A stretch of DNA of 64,000 nucleotides. It comes from Phanerodontia chrysosporium (taxonomy: Eukaryota; Basidiomycota; Agaricomycetes; Polyporales; Phanerochaetaceae). The notes beneath the pieces are model-generated. The model did no database searches, was not told the origin of the DNA, and saw only the letters and a list, made by a program, of their open reading frames with translations. The position numbers were made by a program, and so were the translations under genes. The stretch's first letter is position 1; each line of letters begins with the position of its first letter. The stretch is from contig MJGA01000051.1 in assembly GCA_001910725.1 (NCBI GenBank), positions 52,617 through 116,616 on the forward strand, written 5' to 3'. Shown in pieces: positions 33,560 to 44,454 of the stretch.

Positions 33560-34034
33560 CTCCTGTTTCAGCTGGGTTCTACACGCAAGGACACGCAAGG
33601 ACACTAAGATTCTCTGGGTCGTACGAGACAGTGAGGCCGTCGAAGGATAGGTTAACGGGAAGAGAAACGACGCGCTTCAGACTAATGTGGTGACGCGTGG
33701 ATAACGTCCGGTCACGTGAAATGTTTAGGGCAAGGCTACAGCACTTCACCCAAGAGAGCCCAAAGTTTCCATCCATAGACCGTGGTATCAGGAGGCGATT
33801 ACATGCAGATTCGTATCATAAATAAGACAGGCCGCACGCCGGTGCATCGTATACAGGATGTGCGTGGTATATCACCGAGGCTCAAAGGGAGAGTGGCCGG
33901 CGTGCGTGCATGCGTACTTGCTCGTGTGCGTGATGTAAGGGAGGGAGGAGAGTCCGTAGTGTCTGATAGGTGAGTCCAAGCAACGACCATTATAAGCCCG
34001 CGTACAATCAAAAAAGGTAGTGAGGTGTAGGAGA
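33560..34034. other. intergenic
   Basis: TDP1 promoter side and 3' flank of the GPI-protein gene. Nothing else was recognised. Confidence 0.4.
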
Positions 34035-35083
34035 TCATAGCAGCGTCATTGCGCCGCCGAGGAGGCACATCACGAGCGTGCCGACGAGCGCGAAGAGCTG
34101 TGGGCTCGCGCCCTCGAGTGCCCGCCAGCCCGGCATGGCAACGCCGTTTGCATTTGGCGGGAAGGTCGTCGCAAAGACGGCCGTGGGATTGGGCGAGCCG
34201 GAGACCGTGACCGTCGCTACGCCGCTGATCGTCGTGGCGCTTGTGTTGGCCTGCGAGCCAATCGAGAACTTCTGCGACGTCGCGAACAAGTTTCCGGACG
34301 TGGAGTTGAGGAAGATAAGGAAGTAGTCGTCGGCAGGGGGGATGTCTTGCAGGAAGATGTTGAGCGCGCCCGGTTTTGTTGGGGCTACAAACGTTTGGTT
34401 AGCGGCTGCCAGGGCAGAAATGGAAGACGAGGGCAGGCGGGGAAGGGGGAATCACGACTGTGCGCGATCGTGCTACGGGCAGTAACGCAAAAGCGGCTAG
34501 ACTGTGGCACTGAACAGTACCTGTGACGCAACGCCCGACACTGTTCTGCAGAGCTGGCGGACCGCAAAGCGAAACCGAGACTCGCTGCGCACTGACGAGA
34601 ACAGGGAGCAGAGCTCCCTGACATGCAGCTAGGCCCCTCTCCACCCTTTACAACCGATAGCAGAATAGGCACATTCGCCTCGTGCGCGGTTACGCATAGA
34701 CAGTGCTGCTACGGCCGCTTGTCCCATATACACATCTCTCCAGCTCGCCAACCTCCACCGCCGCACAGGCACCCGCTCGCAGAAAAGGCGCAATCACTCA
34801 CCATCCCTGGCTACATAGATAAGGCCATCTACGCTGAGGCGAGACATCTCAATATCGACTCCGTCGATGCCATCGCCGACACCCTTTGTCCAGGTGACGG
34901 GGTTCGCGGCGCCGTTGGCCCACTGAGTGCCCGTCGTTGGTTGCGTGATGATGAAGTCTGGGTGGAGTTTGAGTCCCTGATAAGAAAGACTGGCGAGAAG
35001 GACTCACAGTTAGCTTGCACAGCAGGCAGGCACCATGCGAGAAGGAGGGCGAGGAGGCCAGTCGGGACGAGCGTGGGCTGCAT
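34035..35083 (-). CDS. Kre9/Knh1-like Ser-Thr-rich GPI-anchored protein
   Basis: Three exons (35083-35021, 34976-34802, 34384-34035) give 195 residues. A signal peptide (MQPTLVPTGLLALLLAWCLP) leads into a beta-sandwich-like domain: ITQPTTGTQWANGAANPVTW, DGVDIEMSRLSVDG and DDYFLIFLNSTSGNLFATS. This is the pattern of the Kre9/Knh1 N-terminal family. A Ser/Thr/Val tract and a C-terminal hydrophobic tail (LFALVGTLVMCLLGGAMTLL) fit GPI attachment, so it should be a plasma-membrane or wall protein. The second intron is 417 nt, against about 50 elsewhere. The first donor (GCT|GTGCAAG) was chosen because it is the one that keeps phase. Confidence 0.8.
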
Positions 35084-35734
35084 GACGAGGACGGTGTCTA
35101 AACGAGCGAAGAAAAGGAGCAGTGAGGTCAAGCTGGGCGGCGTGGGCGTGATGTACGGGGAGAAAAAGGGCCTGGGGTTGGGAGGCTGTGTAGCCTGTGG
35201 TCGGCGTCGGGGAGAGAGGCGAGGACGGAGCGGTGGACGTTGTCTGCGAGCACTTTCGCGGTGATCTCGAGCCCGCTTCTTCGCTTTGGCCTTGTTTGTT
35301 CCACCGGCGCCACGCGTGCCTGTCACAACCTGTGACGACCGTATCCCCGGCGCTCGAGCACTCGCGCTTTGCAGCGTTGCGGACTTGGGATACTCTACTG
35401 AAATCTCCTATCGAGACGACAACACATCCCAATGCTGTCGTGGTTTTGCTAATTCTAGAGGTTATTTACCTCAGAAATAAACGTCGATATCGCTATGAGC
35501 CTGGGCAGTGGGTTAAACGGGCGCCCCGTTACCAGTCGGGCTTTCAGTCCAGTCTTCCGATAGGCCACAACTCATGAATTACGCCCCAGATCATATAATA
35601 TACACCCAGCATATATACATTCAAGGCTCTCGTTCTGAAACTAGCTCGGCATGTTTTGTACTCTCGATGTCCACACGCGTCGACGTCTACATCGAACCGT
35701 GACGAGCCGAAGAGTGAGTGGCACAGCACGCACA
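35084..35734. other. intergenic
   Basis: Promoter side of the GPI-protein gene and 3' flank of the second DUF6534 gene. Open stretches on the plus strand here are shadows or non-coding. Confidence 0.4.
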
Positions 35735-37014
35735 TCACAGGCCAAGACCACGTACCGGATTCTCCATCTCGACCTCGTCCGTATGTACCCACACTTGCTC
35801 TTCCACATGCACTCCGCCCAGCGCCGCACCGACACCTGCGCGCTCCCGTTGTCCGAAGCTCACGATCGCAGCTTTGACCCGCGCTACGCGTGCCGAGCCA
35901 TCGTACGGGTTCTGCGGGTCTGCAGGGGCAACATGCATGCGGCTGTTGAAGAGCACAAGAAGCGCGTTGCTGTAGAGCTTCCCGAGGACCGCGCCGACAG
36001 CGGTGAAGTACGCTCGCGAGGGTAGCGCGACATAGAGCACGAGCACGAGCACAGCCGCCGCGGCCGTGAGCGTGCCCGTCTCGATGACAATGTGTACGAG
36101 GCGAGTAATCCGTGCGCGTGTTGCGGCTGATCGTGTGTCCTGCCGCAAGAGCTGTGCCGGGGATTGGTCAACCGTTCCGAGAGTGGATCGGGAAGCGCAC
36201 GAGGTATGCCATCGTTCCCGCAATTAGCACGTCACAGACAGCACTGCCTGTAAGCCATATCTTAAAGCAACGTTAGTAGGGTGGATAAAATGACGTGGGA
36301 AGACCTCACGATGGTTGCTGAATGGGCTTTGGCCTCCAGCTGGTCGAATGTGTGTATGATGGCCGACTGGACACCTGTGGCGATACCAGCAATGCCTTGT
36401 AAGAGGGCCAACTGGGTACCAAGTCACTATGTGCCTTCGTAGAAATAGCGAGACGCCAGCATACCGCGCATATACCCAGCATAAGCAGCCGCGACCGCGA
36501 GAGGAAGCCTATGCGGTACGCATAGTACATCTGCACGGCACAGCTCACGATGCTGCTGAACACGGGAACCGCGAGCCACTCGTTGTGCTGCTCCCACAGC
36601 TCGTCGGTGTCGCCAAAGTGGCGGGCGTAGGTATCAAAGACGTCGCTCGTGACGATGCACGTCTGCGCGCTGTCGAGCGCGAACACGCCATACACGAGCG
36701 CCTTTGCGCACCAGCCGTCGTGCGGGAACGCGAGGTGGTAGAGGTCTGTCGGTGTCAGCGTCAGCGATGCGAGTTCGGGGGCGAATGCGGCGGTGTCACG
36801 CACAGACCTGCACGCACAGCACGCCGTAGAGCCCCCAGTTGAACAGGCTGCCCAGGAGCTGCGCGTGATTCAGCGATAGCTAGGATGGAGCGAGTGTGGA
36901 ACATACGACAGGTCCGGCACTGAAGAGATTGTCAGCTCGCGTACTGCGTGTGCAGCAATGAGGAATCACCTACACTGCTGCCAAGTCTGTCGGGACGGTC
37001 GCGTTACCCGCCAT
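35735..37014 (-). CDS. DUF6534-type multi-pass membrane protein, copy B
   Basis: Seven exons (37014-36974, 36919-36907, 36858-36804, 36745-36465, 36411-36310, 36260-36201, 36151-35735) give 322 residues. It is collinear with copy A at 28731-30333: GSLFNWGLYGVLCVQVYLYH, HNEWLAVPVFSSIVSCAVQM, LLQGIAGIATGVQ, ALPSRAYF and YSNALLVLFNSRM. Six or seven membrane helices are expected; function unknown. The second exon is only 13 nt and supplies the AGPV before LLGS, matching the usual family sequence. It lacks the intron that splits SSIVSC in copy A and the one after VLT, and its C-terminus ends soon after DEVEM. The two copies flank TDP1 and the Kre9-like gene in the same orientation. Confidence 0.82.
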
Positions 37015-37942
37015 TGGTGGCACCAAAGAAAGGTGTCGGGAGCGTTCCACGGGCCAGGCAAGGGCCTCTTACTCTTAAGCAATCGTGTGGGCTGAGTGTG
37101 TCCCAAGCTTAACCAGTTGCATGCGCACGCGGTCGGGTTCCTGGCGCACGCCCGAGGTCCTGTGCCCTTCCGAGGCATCGAGGCTCGCGGGGACGCTGGG
37201 AAGGCGCGGCCCAGGACTGCCCGCGCTGCGTACGTTCCGCTACGAGTGCCGTGATACACGCTGGGCATCTGATAGCCACAATGGTGTCGCGACGAGACGG
37301 GCGAGATCGTCTCACGGCTCTAGTCGGATGTGCCCACGAAGGCGGTGTCTCGAAGGGCCCCCTCTATACATGTCGAAATGTTCTCTCAGAGACATAGCAC
37401 GAAGTATATTCACCTTGGACCAGCATCACGCAACGTCAGTCTGCCAGGGCCGTGCTACGGCGGGACGGGAGGTGGACGATAGAGACGGGCTTTTTCTGGA
37501 AGTGGTCCTAAACTCAGATACGCTAGAGAGAGGTCGGGTCTCAATAACTCATACCGAGTGTTTATGGGTGCAGTTTGCGCACTAGATAAAGTGCAGATAT
37601 CCTGGTGGATTTTGGTGTCGTGAGTCCAGCCAGGTGGGGCAAGTCGAGGTGAGATCATGGTGTGTTTCAGTCCTGAGTGACATGGTCGTGCAGAGGGGTG
37701 TAGCAGCGTAGTTCCCTTCGTTTTTTTCGATAGCGAGAGCCTGTCTGAATAGATTGGCCTTGTACACTATGCGAGCTGGGCAAGTGGAGGCGAGAGGAGA
37801 GGAACACCTTCACCTTCCTCTTTCGGCTCCGTTGCTTAGTAAGCACTTGAGAGCGTTGAGAGCAATCGCTGCAAACATCTAGTATCTACCACTCAAACGT
37901 GTGGCCGGAGACTAAAACTTCTCTGCCTACCCGGAACTCAGG
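37015..37942. other. intergenic
   Basis: An open plus-strand stretch at 37085-37585 has no domain or coding character that I trust. Nothing else was recognised. Confidence 0.35.
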
Positions 37943-38594
37943 ATGTATACCGATACTAAGCTATCGCTCCCTGCTGAGACGATTTATGACATTGTCACGT
38001 TCATTGTCGCCGAATATTTGGACGACCTCATCTTTGGGCCAATATCATTGCCGCGTAAATTGGCCGAAGATACCAAGGTCAAAATATTCCGCGGAGGAAG
38101 CAGTTATACTTGCTCATGAACTGATATAGGATCCTATGCTCTCAAACACGAACCCCGTCCATGCCTTGCTTGCAGCGTCGTTGCAGCTCCGTCACCGTAC
38201 GCTTGGGGTCGTGTCGGCAGCCCTGGGCATTCCTATTCGGAAGGAAGGCATCTGGAGGTACTTTATCAGCTATCGTCTACAGAAATTATATAACCAAGAT
38301 CGTTGGCACTGCCATAGCCTCTTGAAAAGCAAGCCGTGGGCGAAGATCCGCCCGGTTCGTGCGTTCTGCGCAACGCCAGCCGAGTTCAACACGCCCTTGC
38401 CGCCGATGAATAACCCGGCCCCTGAACGTGCAGACATGCCCGATGTACTGGAGACGTACGTCATGCTGCATGGGGCGAACATATACATGGCTACGTTGTT
38501 GCATCAAGTGGCCCGACCTCTCTCTGAGGGCGCCCCGCCGCCCCGGCCTTCTTTAACGTCGGAATCGTGTTCATGGGTCGTGAACACAGCATAA
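37943..38594 (+). CDS. uncharacterised agaricomycete protein
   Basis: Two exons (37943-38077 and 38130-38594, 52-nt intron GTCAAA to TATAG) give 199 residues. It begins MYTDTKLSLPAETIYDIVTF and continues AEYLDDLIFGPISLP. After the intron come NPVHALLAASLQLRH, VSAALGIPIRKEG, SLLKSKPWAKI and LETYVMLHGANIYM. This L-P-x-E-x-I-x-D-I opening, then a short helix-rich ALL.AS..LR block and a late LHxA..IYM helix, recalls a family of small F-box-like hypothetical proteins in wood-rot fungi. I cannot name it or assign a function. The weak donor and the lack of a long conserved domain limit certainty. Confidence 0.5.
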
Positions 38595-39251
38595 AAGATA
38601 TATACCCAGCTGAAACGCCGTACAAACATATTTTCAAGAACCATAGGTCCTTGGTTCCGTGACTGTGGGAGCCGGATGTTGATCTGTGAGTCCGCCGACG
38701 CAGTTGATAAGCCGTTGCGTTTATACCGGACGTCGACCCATGAGGGGCCCGATTAAATTTAATCAAGTACGAGGCACCGTCTTAAACGACACTTAAGACT
38801 AACTCCCAAGATGTAGGGGTTCATAGTCGAGATGCGAAGCTGCATCGAAGACGTTCTTGTTTTGGATGAGCTAGTACGCGAAGTGGGGCTCATCCCAGGA
38901 CCCTCTCATCCGTTTGTATACGTCTCGCAGATCGTGGTGTGTGGTTAGCTGCAGTCTACTGTGTAAGTGTGAGCACTCACCATGTCACAGCTCCACAACT
39001 GGTGTACTCTTCTGAACTTTGTACTGAAGTCGCTCTTAAACGAGTCACCTGCAGTGGCCGAACTCAAGGCGTCAGCAGTGCGGCGTTCTGACACTTGTGG
39101 ACAACGGATCCGAGGGAACATGGGAAAGGCTCCAGACGAATTTCTGGAAAGGGTTACCCATAGCCCGCGCTGGAGCTCGGCCGACATCCTCGCCATCATC
39201 TATAAACGAGCGAGAGTCGCTGAAGCGTGTCGTTGATGCAGATGCAGCCTG
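38595..39251. other. intergenic
   Basis: No gene, RNA or repeat was recognised. Confidence 0.4.
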
Positions 39252-39349
39252 CTTGCGGGGCGCGCAATGCTGGATTACACCCAAATCGTCGCCGAGGACC
39301 CTGTGCCGCCAAAGAAGTACGAACGCCCGAGATGGAAGTGATGGCTGAG
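39252..39349 (+). pseudogene. second relic of a dynamin-like gene (pre-GED exon)
   Basis: The plus frame gives LAGRAMLDYTQIVAED, then PVPPKKYER; after a two-base shift it gives EMEVMAEV and a GT. The intact dynamin-like gene has [25 protein letters not shown] and ELEVMAEV in the same order, ending close to an exon border. Only this small piece is recognisable, so it is a degraded fragment about 14 kb from the intact gene. Confidence 0.65.
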
Positions 39350-39604
39350 GTACATCATCATCCAGTTCACGACTCCAGCTGAGCTCCGGTGGTAGACAAG
39401 GGCGCCCCGATTTGACCCTACTGTCCCATAGCTTTCCTATGCTTACCGACACTTCTCATATCTACACCACTGTCGTTACTAACATGAGCATATACGCATC
39501 CTATCATATTTCGTGTGCACTCCAGTGCGGACCATATACGGGTTCTTGTCTGAGAGCGTAGTTCTAAACGATACTGGTCCTGTATAACTGTGCTAAAGCC
39601 ACAG

Positions 39605-42141
39605 CTAGTGAACGTGTCCACGGCCGAGCTCCGCTTTAATGATATCGGCGGCCTGCGATGGAAGATCACTCTCAATGGCTTATTATAAATGCGATAAACG
39701 TACCTTCTCCCCAATGGCATACGCTACGGATTGTGTGTGGCACACAAGTTCCTGCAATACGCATGACCATCCGCGAGCCGAGAGAAGCAGACCAGAACGC
39801 ACCATTGGCAACACCGACAGATCAACGACGCGTAGGCCGCGCGTGCCATACACACGCAAGCTGGAGTCTACAACCCCGCCGTCTGCACGCGGGCGCATCG
39901 CGGCCGTCCCGACGGGATGGAACACCTGCCTGCAGTTCTCGCGGATGTACGCCTCGAGGCTGACGCGCCCGCGCGCGAGCACGGCCGCGCTCGGCATCAC
40001 GGGTGCGCGCACCACGCGCGCGAGCGGCGGCGTCGCGTACACGCGGAGCGCGTGCTCGAGCACGCGGCGCAGCAGCGTGCGGTCTGCGGGGTGCGCAAAG
40101 TACGCGGGGTCGATGCGCGGCGGCGCGCGGGGGTCTGCGCTCGCGATGTGCACGCGCCCGCGCGAGAGCGGCCGCGAGAGCGCGCAGACGAGCGACATAT
40201 AGCGCTTTTCTCGCTGTGGGGGCGGCGCCGCGGGCATGCGTGCGCGCCCGTTGTACATCAGCAGCCTGTGCGGCCGTCGGTGAGCGCTGAGCGGCGGGCG
40301 CGAGGGCAGAGGGGCTGGACGCACTCGGCCTGGGGCTCCTCCCGTGCGGCAAACAGCCGGCGGTGCACGGCGTACTGCTTCTCCAGGCCGCGCCGCAGCG
40401 CGGGATGTGTACCCGCAAGCGCTGCAGCAGAGGCGGCGTCGGCCTCTGCGCGCCACTGAGCAATATCGTCTGCCCCGCCGAGCGCGTCTGCGCTGAGAAA
40501 CGCGAACGCCTGCGCGGGCACCGCGGCGTACATACCCTGCTTGGATTTGCTAACGGGACCTTGTGAAGATAATCGTACCGAAGAGAAAAGCGCGGACGTA
40601 CTAGAGCTCTGCCTGCACTGCTGCAAACGCAGGATCAGCCAGGTCATCCGTTGTCGGCTCGTCGGTCTCGATCTCGACCATCGTCGGCAAGCCGATGTGG
40701 TCCTCTGCAACCACGACTCAGCAATATCGGAATGATTAAAGGAGCGATATAGCGTACGTAGGTTCTCGCCGACGCCCGGTAGATCTACCTTGACCGTAAT
40801 GCCGTACGAAGGCAGGATCTCTGAACTACCGATTCCAGAGAGCTCAAGTAGCTGCGGTGTCTGATAGGATCCTATGCGATAGTCAGCGGGAGCTACAAAG
40901 CGTCATGTATCCGGCACACCTGCAGCGAGGATAATTTCCCTCCGGACGGTTGTCAGCGTCCGCACGATGTTTGCATGGATGAACTCGACACCAATAGCCT
41001 TCTGTAGGTCGCCATCTTCTTTGAGCAGCACCTAAGCAGGAGCATCAGTCGGCATCGTTGCGGATACCTTCACTACATACCTTGGTGACATGCGCTCCGG
41101 TAAGCACGAGCAGGTTTTCTCTATGCAAGTTGGGCTCAAGGTACGCAGAGGCGGCGTGGCTACGTGTTGCTGTGCGCGCGTCGATCGACAGCAGCGATGT
41201 CATCGCCCCGTTGTTGCGGCCGTTCCCCTTCGCCATGCCCGTTAGCGTTCAACGCCGTCGCCACCGAGCGAACACGCACTGTGTCCGGGTTGCGTGGCAC
41301 TCCGAGCGCCTGTAGCGTGTCGTAGAACGCCGCGTGCAACTCTGTAAAGTGCGCGCCGAAGGACGTCTTTACCGGGCCTGTCTCGTGCAACCGCCGGTCA
41401 TTCACCGCTTAGGGCGGAAGAAAACGCAGCACGCACCATGCTGGCCATGGAACGCCGGATCCGGATCCGCGGCAAAGCGAATCGCGTCGTTAACGGAGAG
41501 TTCGCGCCTCTGCAGGCCTTCGCTCTGCAGCACGGTCAGACGCACACACACGAATGGCAGGGTGGAAGCTTGCCTTTTTCAAGTAGTATAGCAGTGAGTC
41601 CCAGCCCCAGCCCTCGGCACCGAGCTCTTCCAGCGCATCGACCTCCGCTTTTGACGGGCGGAACATGCCCAGGAAGTTGATCTGGGTCTCCTCAGGCCCA
41701 CGTTACGTTTTCTGGCATGAATGGGCGTGCGCACCAGCGACGACCCGCCGAGGCCTTTTCCGCGCGGCTGCGGGATCTCGCGGTTGTCCGCGCCAGGTTG
41801 CGGGATGCACGAGAAATTCCAGTCGTATTTTGGGTTGCCCAGCGTGCGGGCGACGTAGCCTGCAGGGCTGATCAGCAGAAGCAGCAGTGTGTGACTGGCC
41901 AGTACGCCACTCGCCCGGAATATCAACCTCAGGCGCAGGCGCATGGTGCTCGCCTGCTTCGAGCACCGCGACAACGAGATCTGGCTCTTCGGAAAGACTG
42001 TTTCCCCGATGAGTGGTCAATAAACGACGGTGCTTCACAGTGCACTCACCGCGCGGCAAGCGCCAGCCCAGCCGTGCCGCCGCCGACGATGATGTAGTCG
42101 AGGTGGCGCGCAGCGAGTTGTTCGTACGACACGATTGGCAT
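39605..42141 (-). CDS. GMC oxidoreductase, second gene
   Basis: Fourteen exons (42141-42050, 41997-41915, 41859-41735, 41681-41574, 41524-41437, 41377-41280, 41227-41081, 41031-40920, 40871-40758, 40704-40602, 40549-40325, 40265-39803, 39751-39704, 39652-39605) give 617 residues. [17 protein letters not shown] is the FAD site. [13 protein letters not shown] and [20 protein letters not shown] are the GMC signatures. The catalytic pair is H548 ([10 protein letters not shown]) and H591 (VCHTQS). No signal peptide, so it is intracellular, unlike secreted aryl-alcohol oxidases. It should oxidise a primary or secondary alcohol with FAD. Two introns use GC donors (CCGG|GCGAGT at 41914 and AAG|GCAAGC at 41573). 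A Tc1 element lies 606 bases upstream of its start, and a carboxylate reductase beyond that. Confidence 0.88.
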
Positions 42142-42745
42142 CTTCACTGTCCGAGTGCAAATCCCTCCCTGCGAGTCCATGTGCACAGCCCGGTTATATC
42201 TTACACGGCTGGCGTCTGACCGGGGATATTCTCTGTTCGCACGGCGGACCCGGCACAAGGTGCACACGTCTCGCGCCCGCACGGCAGAAGCGAGCCCCGG
42301 GGCGAGAGCTCAGGCGCGGTTTCAGCGAGCCGCACACGAGACCCGGGAGCAGTGCGCACCCCGGGCGGCGGTGGGGCACATTGCTCGCCCTCCTACACAG
42401 GCGCCCAACGGGGTCCCACGCTGGGCATGGCGTCCGGTCGTGTCTTCTGCGCTGTCCGTGGGCTTTTCGATGAGACGAGGATCCGAGGCGACTGTTCTTT
42501 GCGCGAAACCGTTGGGAGACTCGACGACCCGAACGGATTTGGTAAGGATACTACCTCTTTTGGACTAAAATTGAGGAACAGCATGCCAGGGGTCATCCAC
42601 CACCGAATCTCCAGATTGGTCCCGTCGCAGACAGTATCGACAAGAACGCCGGACTGTTCGTCTGCCTTCATGGGCTCGTGGACAATATTCGCGTGGGTCG
42701 CTGAGGACAAATCCAGGTCACTTCAAGGCATAAACTGTAAATAGA
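42142..42745. other. intergenic, upstream of the second GMC gene
   Basis: Holds the GMC promoter, with a possible TATA-like TATAAC around 42193-42198 on the minus strand, and ends at the TA target site of the transposon. Confidence 0.4.
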
Positions 42746-42747
42746 TA

Positions 42748-42773
42748 CAGTGGCCGCCAAAAATAACGCAACA
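42748..42773 (+). repeat. left terminal inverted repeat of the Tc1 element
   Basis: 26 bp identical to the reverse complement of 44376-44401; starts directly after the TA target site. Confidence 0.9.
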
Positions 42774-43086
42774 AGACTAGGCGCCGACTGCCTTTTGGCA
42801 TGCATCGGCCTGTATATATTCATAAATACATGTATATACCCAATTAAATTCACATAGCATTCATGTATACAACAGAGTGTGCTTAAATATTCTTGTGATT
42901 ATTGAAGGGCTCACCGTGACAAAAACCGTCTCACAAGATAAGTGACCAATCAAAACCCCCGAAGCCATCAGTGATGTGCACCACCCATCCTGCTCGGTGC
43001 GCGTCGTCATTCCTCCACCACACCCTTCTCTCTTCACGAAAAATTCCACAAATATTCTTACACATACTTTGTCATAAACTACACGT

Positions 43087-44103
43087 ATGACAGTCCTCAC
43101 CCCTACCAAACGTGCCCGCATACGGGACTTTCTTGCTGCTGGACTCACACAAACCGAAATCGCCAACAAACTTGGTGTACACCGCTCACAAATCTCCCGC
43201 ATCATCCCCAAGCTTCGTGAAGACAACAACAACTACAATGTCAACAAGAAGCCAGGTCGCCCACGTGTTTTTGATGACCGTGATCTCCGCCGTGCGGGTC
43301 GTGCAATCACAAGCGGCGAGTGCGCAGACGCTACCGAGGTTCGACACACTCTATTCCCCCACGTCTCAGTCCGAACTGTCCAACGTGAACTCTCAAGCAT
43401 TGGTCTGAAGGGACGCATTCGTCGTACCAAGCCCCTTCTTCGTCCTATTCACATAATGAAGCGGCGAATGTGGGAGAAGACACATTGCAGGATGGAGATG
43501 GAGAAGTGGAAGACAGTTATCTTTTCTGATGAGTCCAAGTACAATCTTTTTGGCTCAGATGGAAAGCAATACTGTCGGAGGAGGGTAGGAGAGGAGTTTC
43601 TACCACGGAATCTCAAAAAGGTGGTGAAATACGGAGGAGGAAGTATAATGGTATGGGGATGTATAAGCTGGAAGGGCGTTGGGAGGCTGCATCGAGTGGA
43701 TAGGAATATGACGGCAGCCTCATACTGCAAGATTCTCGAAGAGTCCTACCTTGGCTCTCTAGAAGACCTTGGTTACCCACGCAAAGCAGTCATATTCCAG
43801 CAGGACAATGACCCGAAACACACTGCAAAGTGTACAAGGCGATGGTTTGAAGACAATAACGTTGAATTGCTCCCCTGGCCACCCTCTTCCCCTGACATGA
43901 ACATCATAGAGCATGTCTGGTGGCACCTGGAAACCCTCGTCAACCGCCGCAACCCCCGTCCACGCAATCTAGATGAATTGTGGTGTGCATTGCAGGAGGA
44001 GTGGGAAGCACTTAATATACAATTTATTCGCAGGCTGTACAGGTCTATTCCACGTCGTTTGCAGGCCCTTAGGGACGCCAAGGGCCAGTACACTAAGTAC
44101 TAA
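43087..44103 (+). CDS. Tc1-like DD34E transposase
   Basis: A single-exon gene of 338 residues. The N-terminal helix-turn-helix region contains ARIRDFLAAGLTQTEIANKL and VHRSQISRIIPKL, followed by a KKPGRPR hook and a second HTH (VSVRTVQRELSSIGLKGR). Catalytic residues are D in IFSDESKY, D in IFQQDNDPKH and E in DMNIIEHVW. The last two are separated by 34 residues, the Tc1 DD34E spacing. The protein cuts and pastes the surrounding element at TA dinucleotides. No stop or frameshift interrupts it. Confidence 0.95.
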   Translation: MTVLTPTKRARIRDFLAAGLTQTEIANKLGVHRSQISRIIPKLREDNNNYNVNKKPGRPRVFDDRDLRRAGRAITSGECADATEVRHTLFPHVSVRTVQRELSSIGLKGRIRRTKPLLRPIHIMKRRMWEKTHCRMEMEKWKTVIFSDESKYNLFGSDGKQYCRRRVGEEFLPRNLKKVVKYGGGSIMVWGCISWKGVGRLHRVDRNMTAASYCKILEESYLGSLEDLGYPRKAVIFQQDNDPKHTAKCTRRWFEDNNVELLPWPPSSPDMNIIEHVWWHLETLVNRRNPRPRNLDELWCALQEEWEALNIQFIRRLYRSIPRRLQALRDAKGQYTKY

Positions 44104-44375
44104 TTTTTTGGACATTTTCTCTTCACTTTGTGCTGTGTTCTCGAGAAGTTTTGTCGAGGTTGTCATGTCTTGTCCCAATTAGGCAGGAGGGGTTCAGAGG
44201 TGGCGGCGCAGCTATTCCATGCATTTCAGACTCATTTCTTGAAATTGAATCATTTGTTCATTGTAGATAGATTAACATGTGTATCTGTATTCTACCTACA
44301 AAAAATGAAAGCCATACGAAGTGTATTGAGTGTGCAGCGCAGGAAACAGCACCGCCGAAACCCCGGCGCTAGCGC

Positions 44376-44401
44376 TGTTGCGTTATTTTTGGCGGCCACT
44401 G
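44376..44401 (-). repeat. right terminal inverted repeat of the Tc1 element
   Basis: Reverse complement of the left repeat over 26 bp; beyond that the two ends diverge. Confidence 0.9.
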
Positions 44402-44454
44402 TATGTTATTCCATGCAGACGGACACTCCATTAGGCACATGGCACAATCTTGTC

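Larger units (their letters stand above)
42748..44401 (+). mobile_element. intact Tc1/mariner-type DNA transposon
   Basis: 1,654 bp, bounded by a TA on each side (42746-42747 and 44402-44403) as expected for Tc1 insertion. Terminal inverted repeats match perfectly for 26 bp and begin CAGTGGCCGCC. One uninterrupted transposase gene with its catalytic triad lies inside. Perfect ends plus an open gene suggest a recent, possibly still mobile copy. It sits 52 bases beyond the stop codon of the minus-strand reductase gene. Confidence 0.93.

Noticed and set aside
34623..35264. 213-codon plus-strand reading frame
   Set aside because: It lies antisense to the Kre9-like gene, whose signal peptide, domain and GPI tail are convincing on the other strand.
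42393..42745. Open stretches on both strands upstream of the Tc1 element
   Set aside because: No coding character, and they overlap each other; treated as promoter-side spacer.
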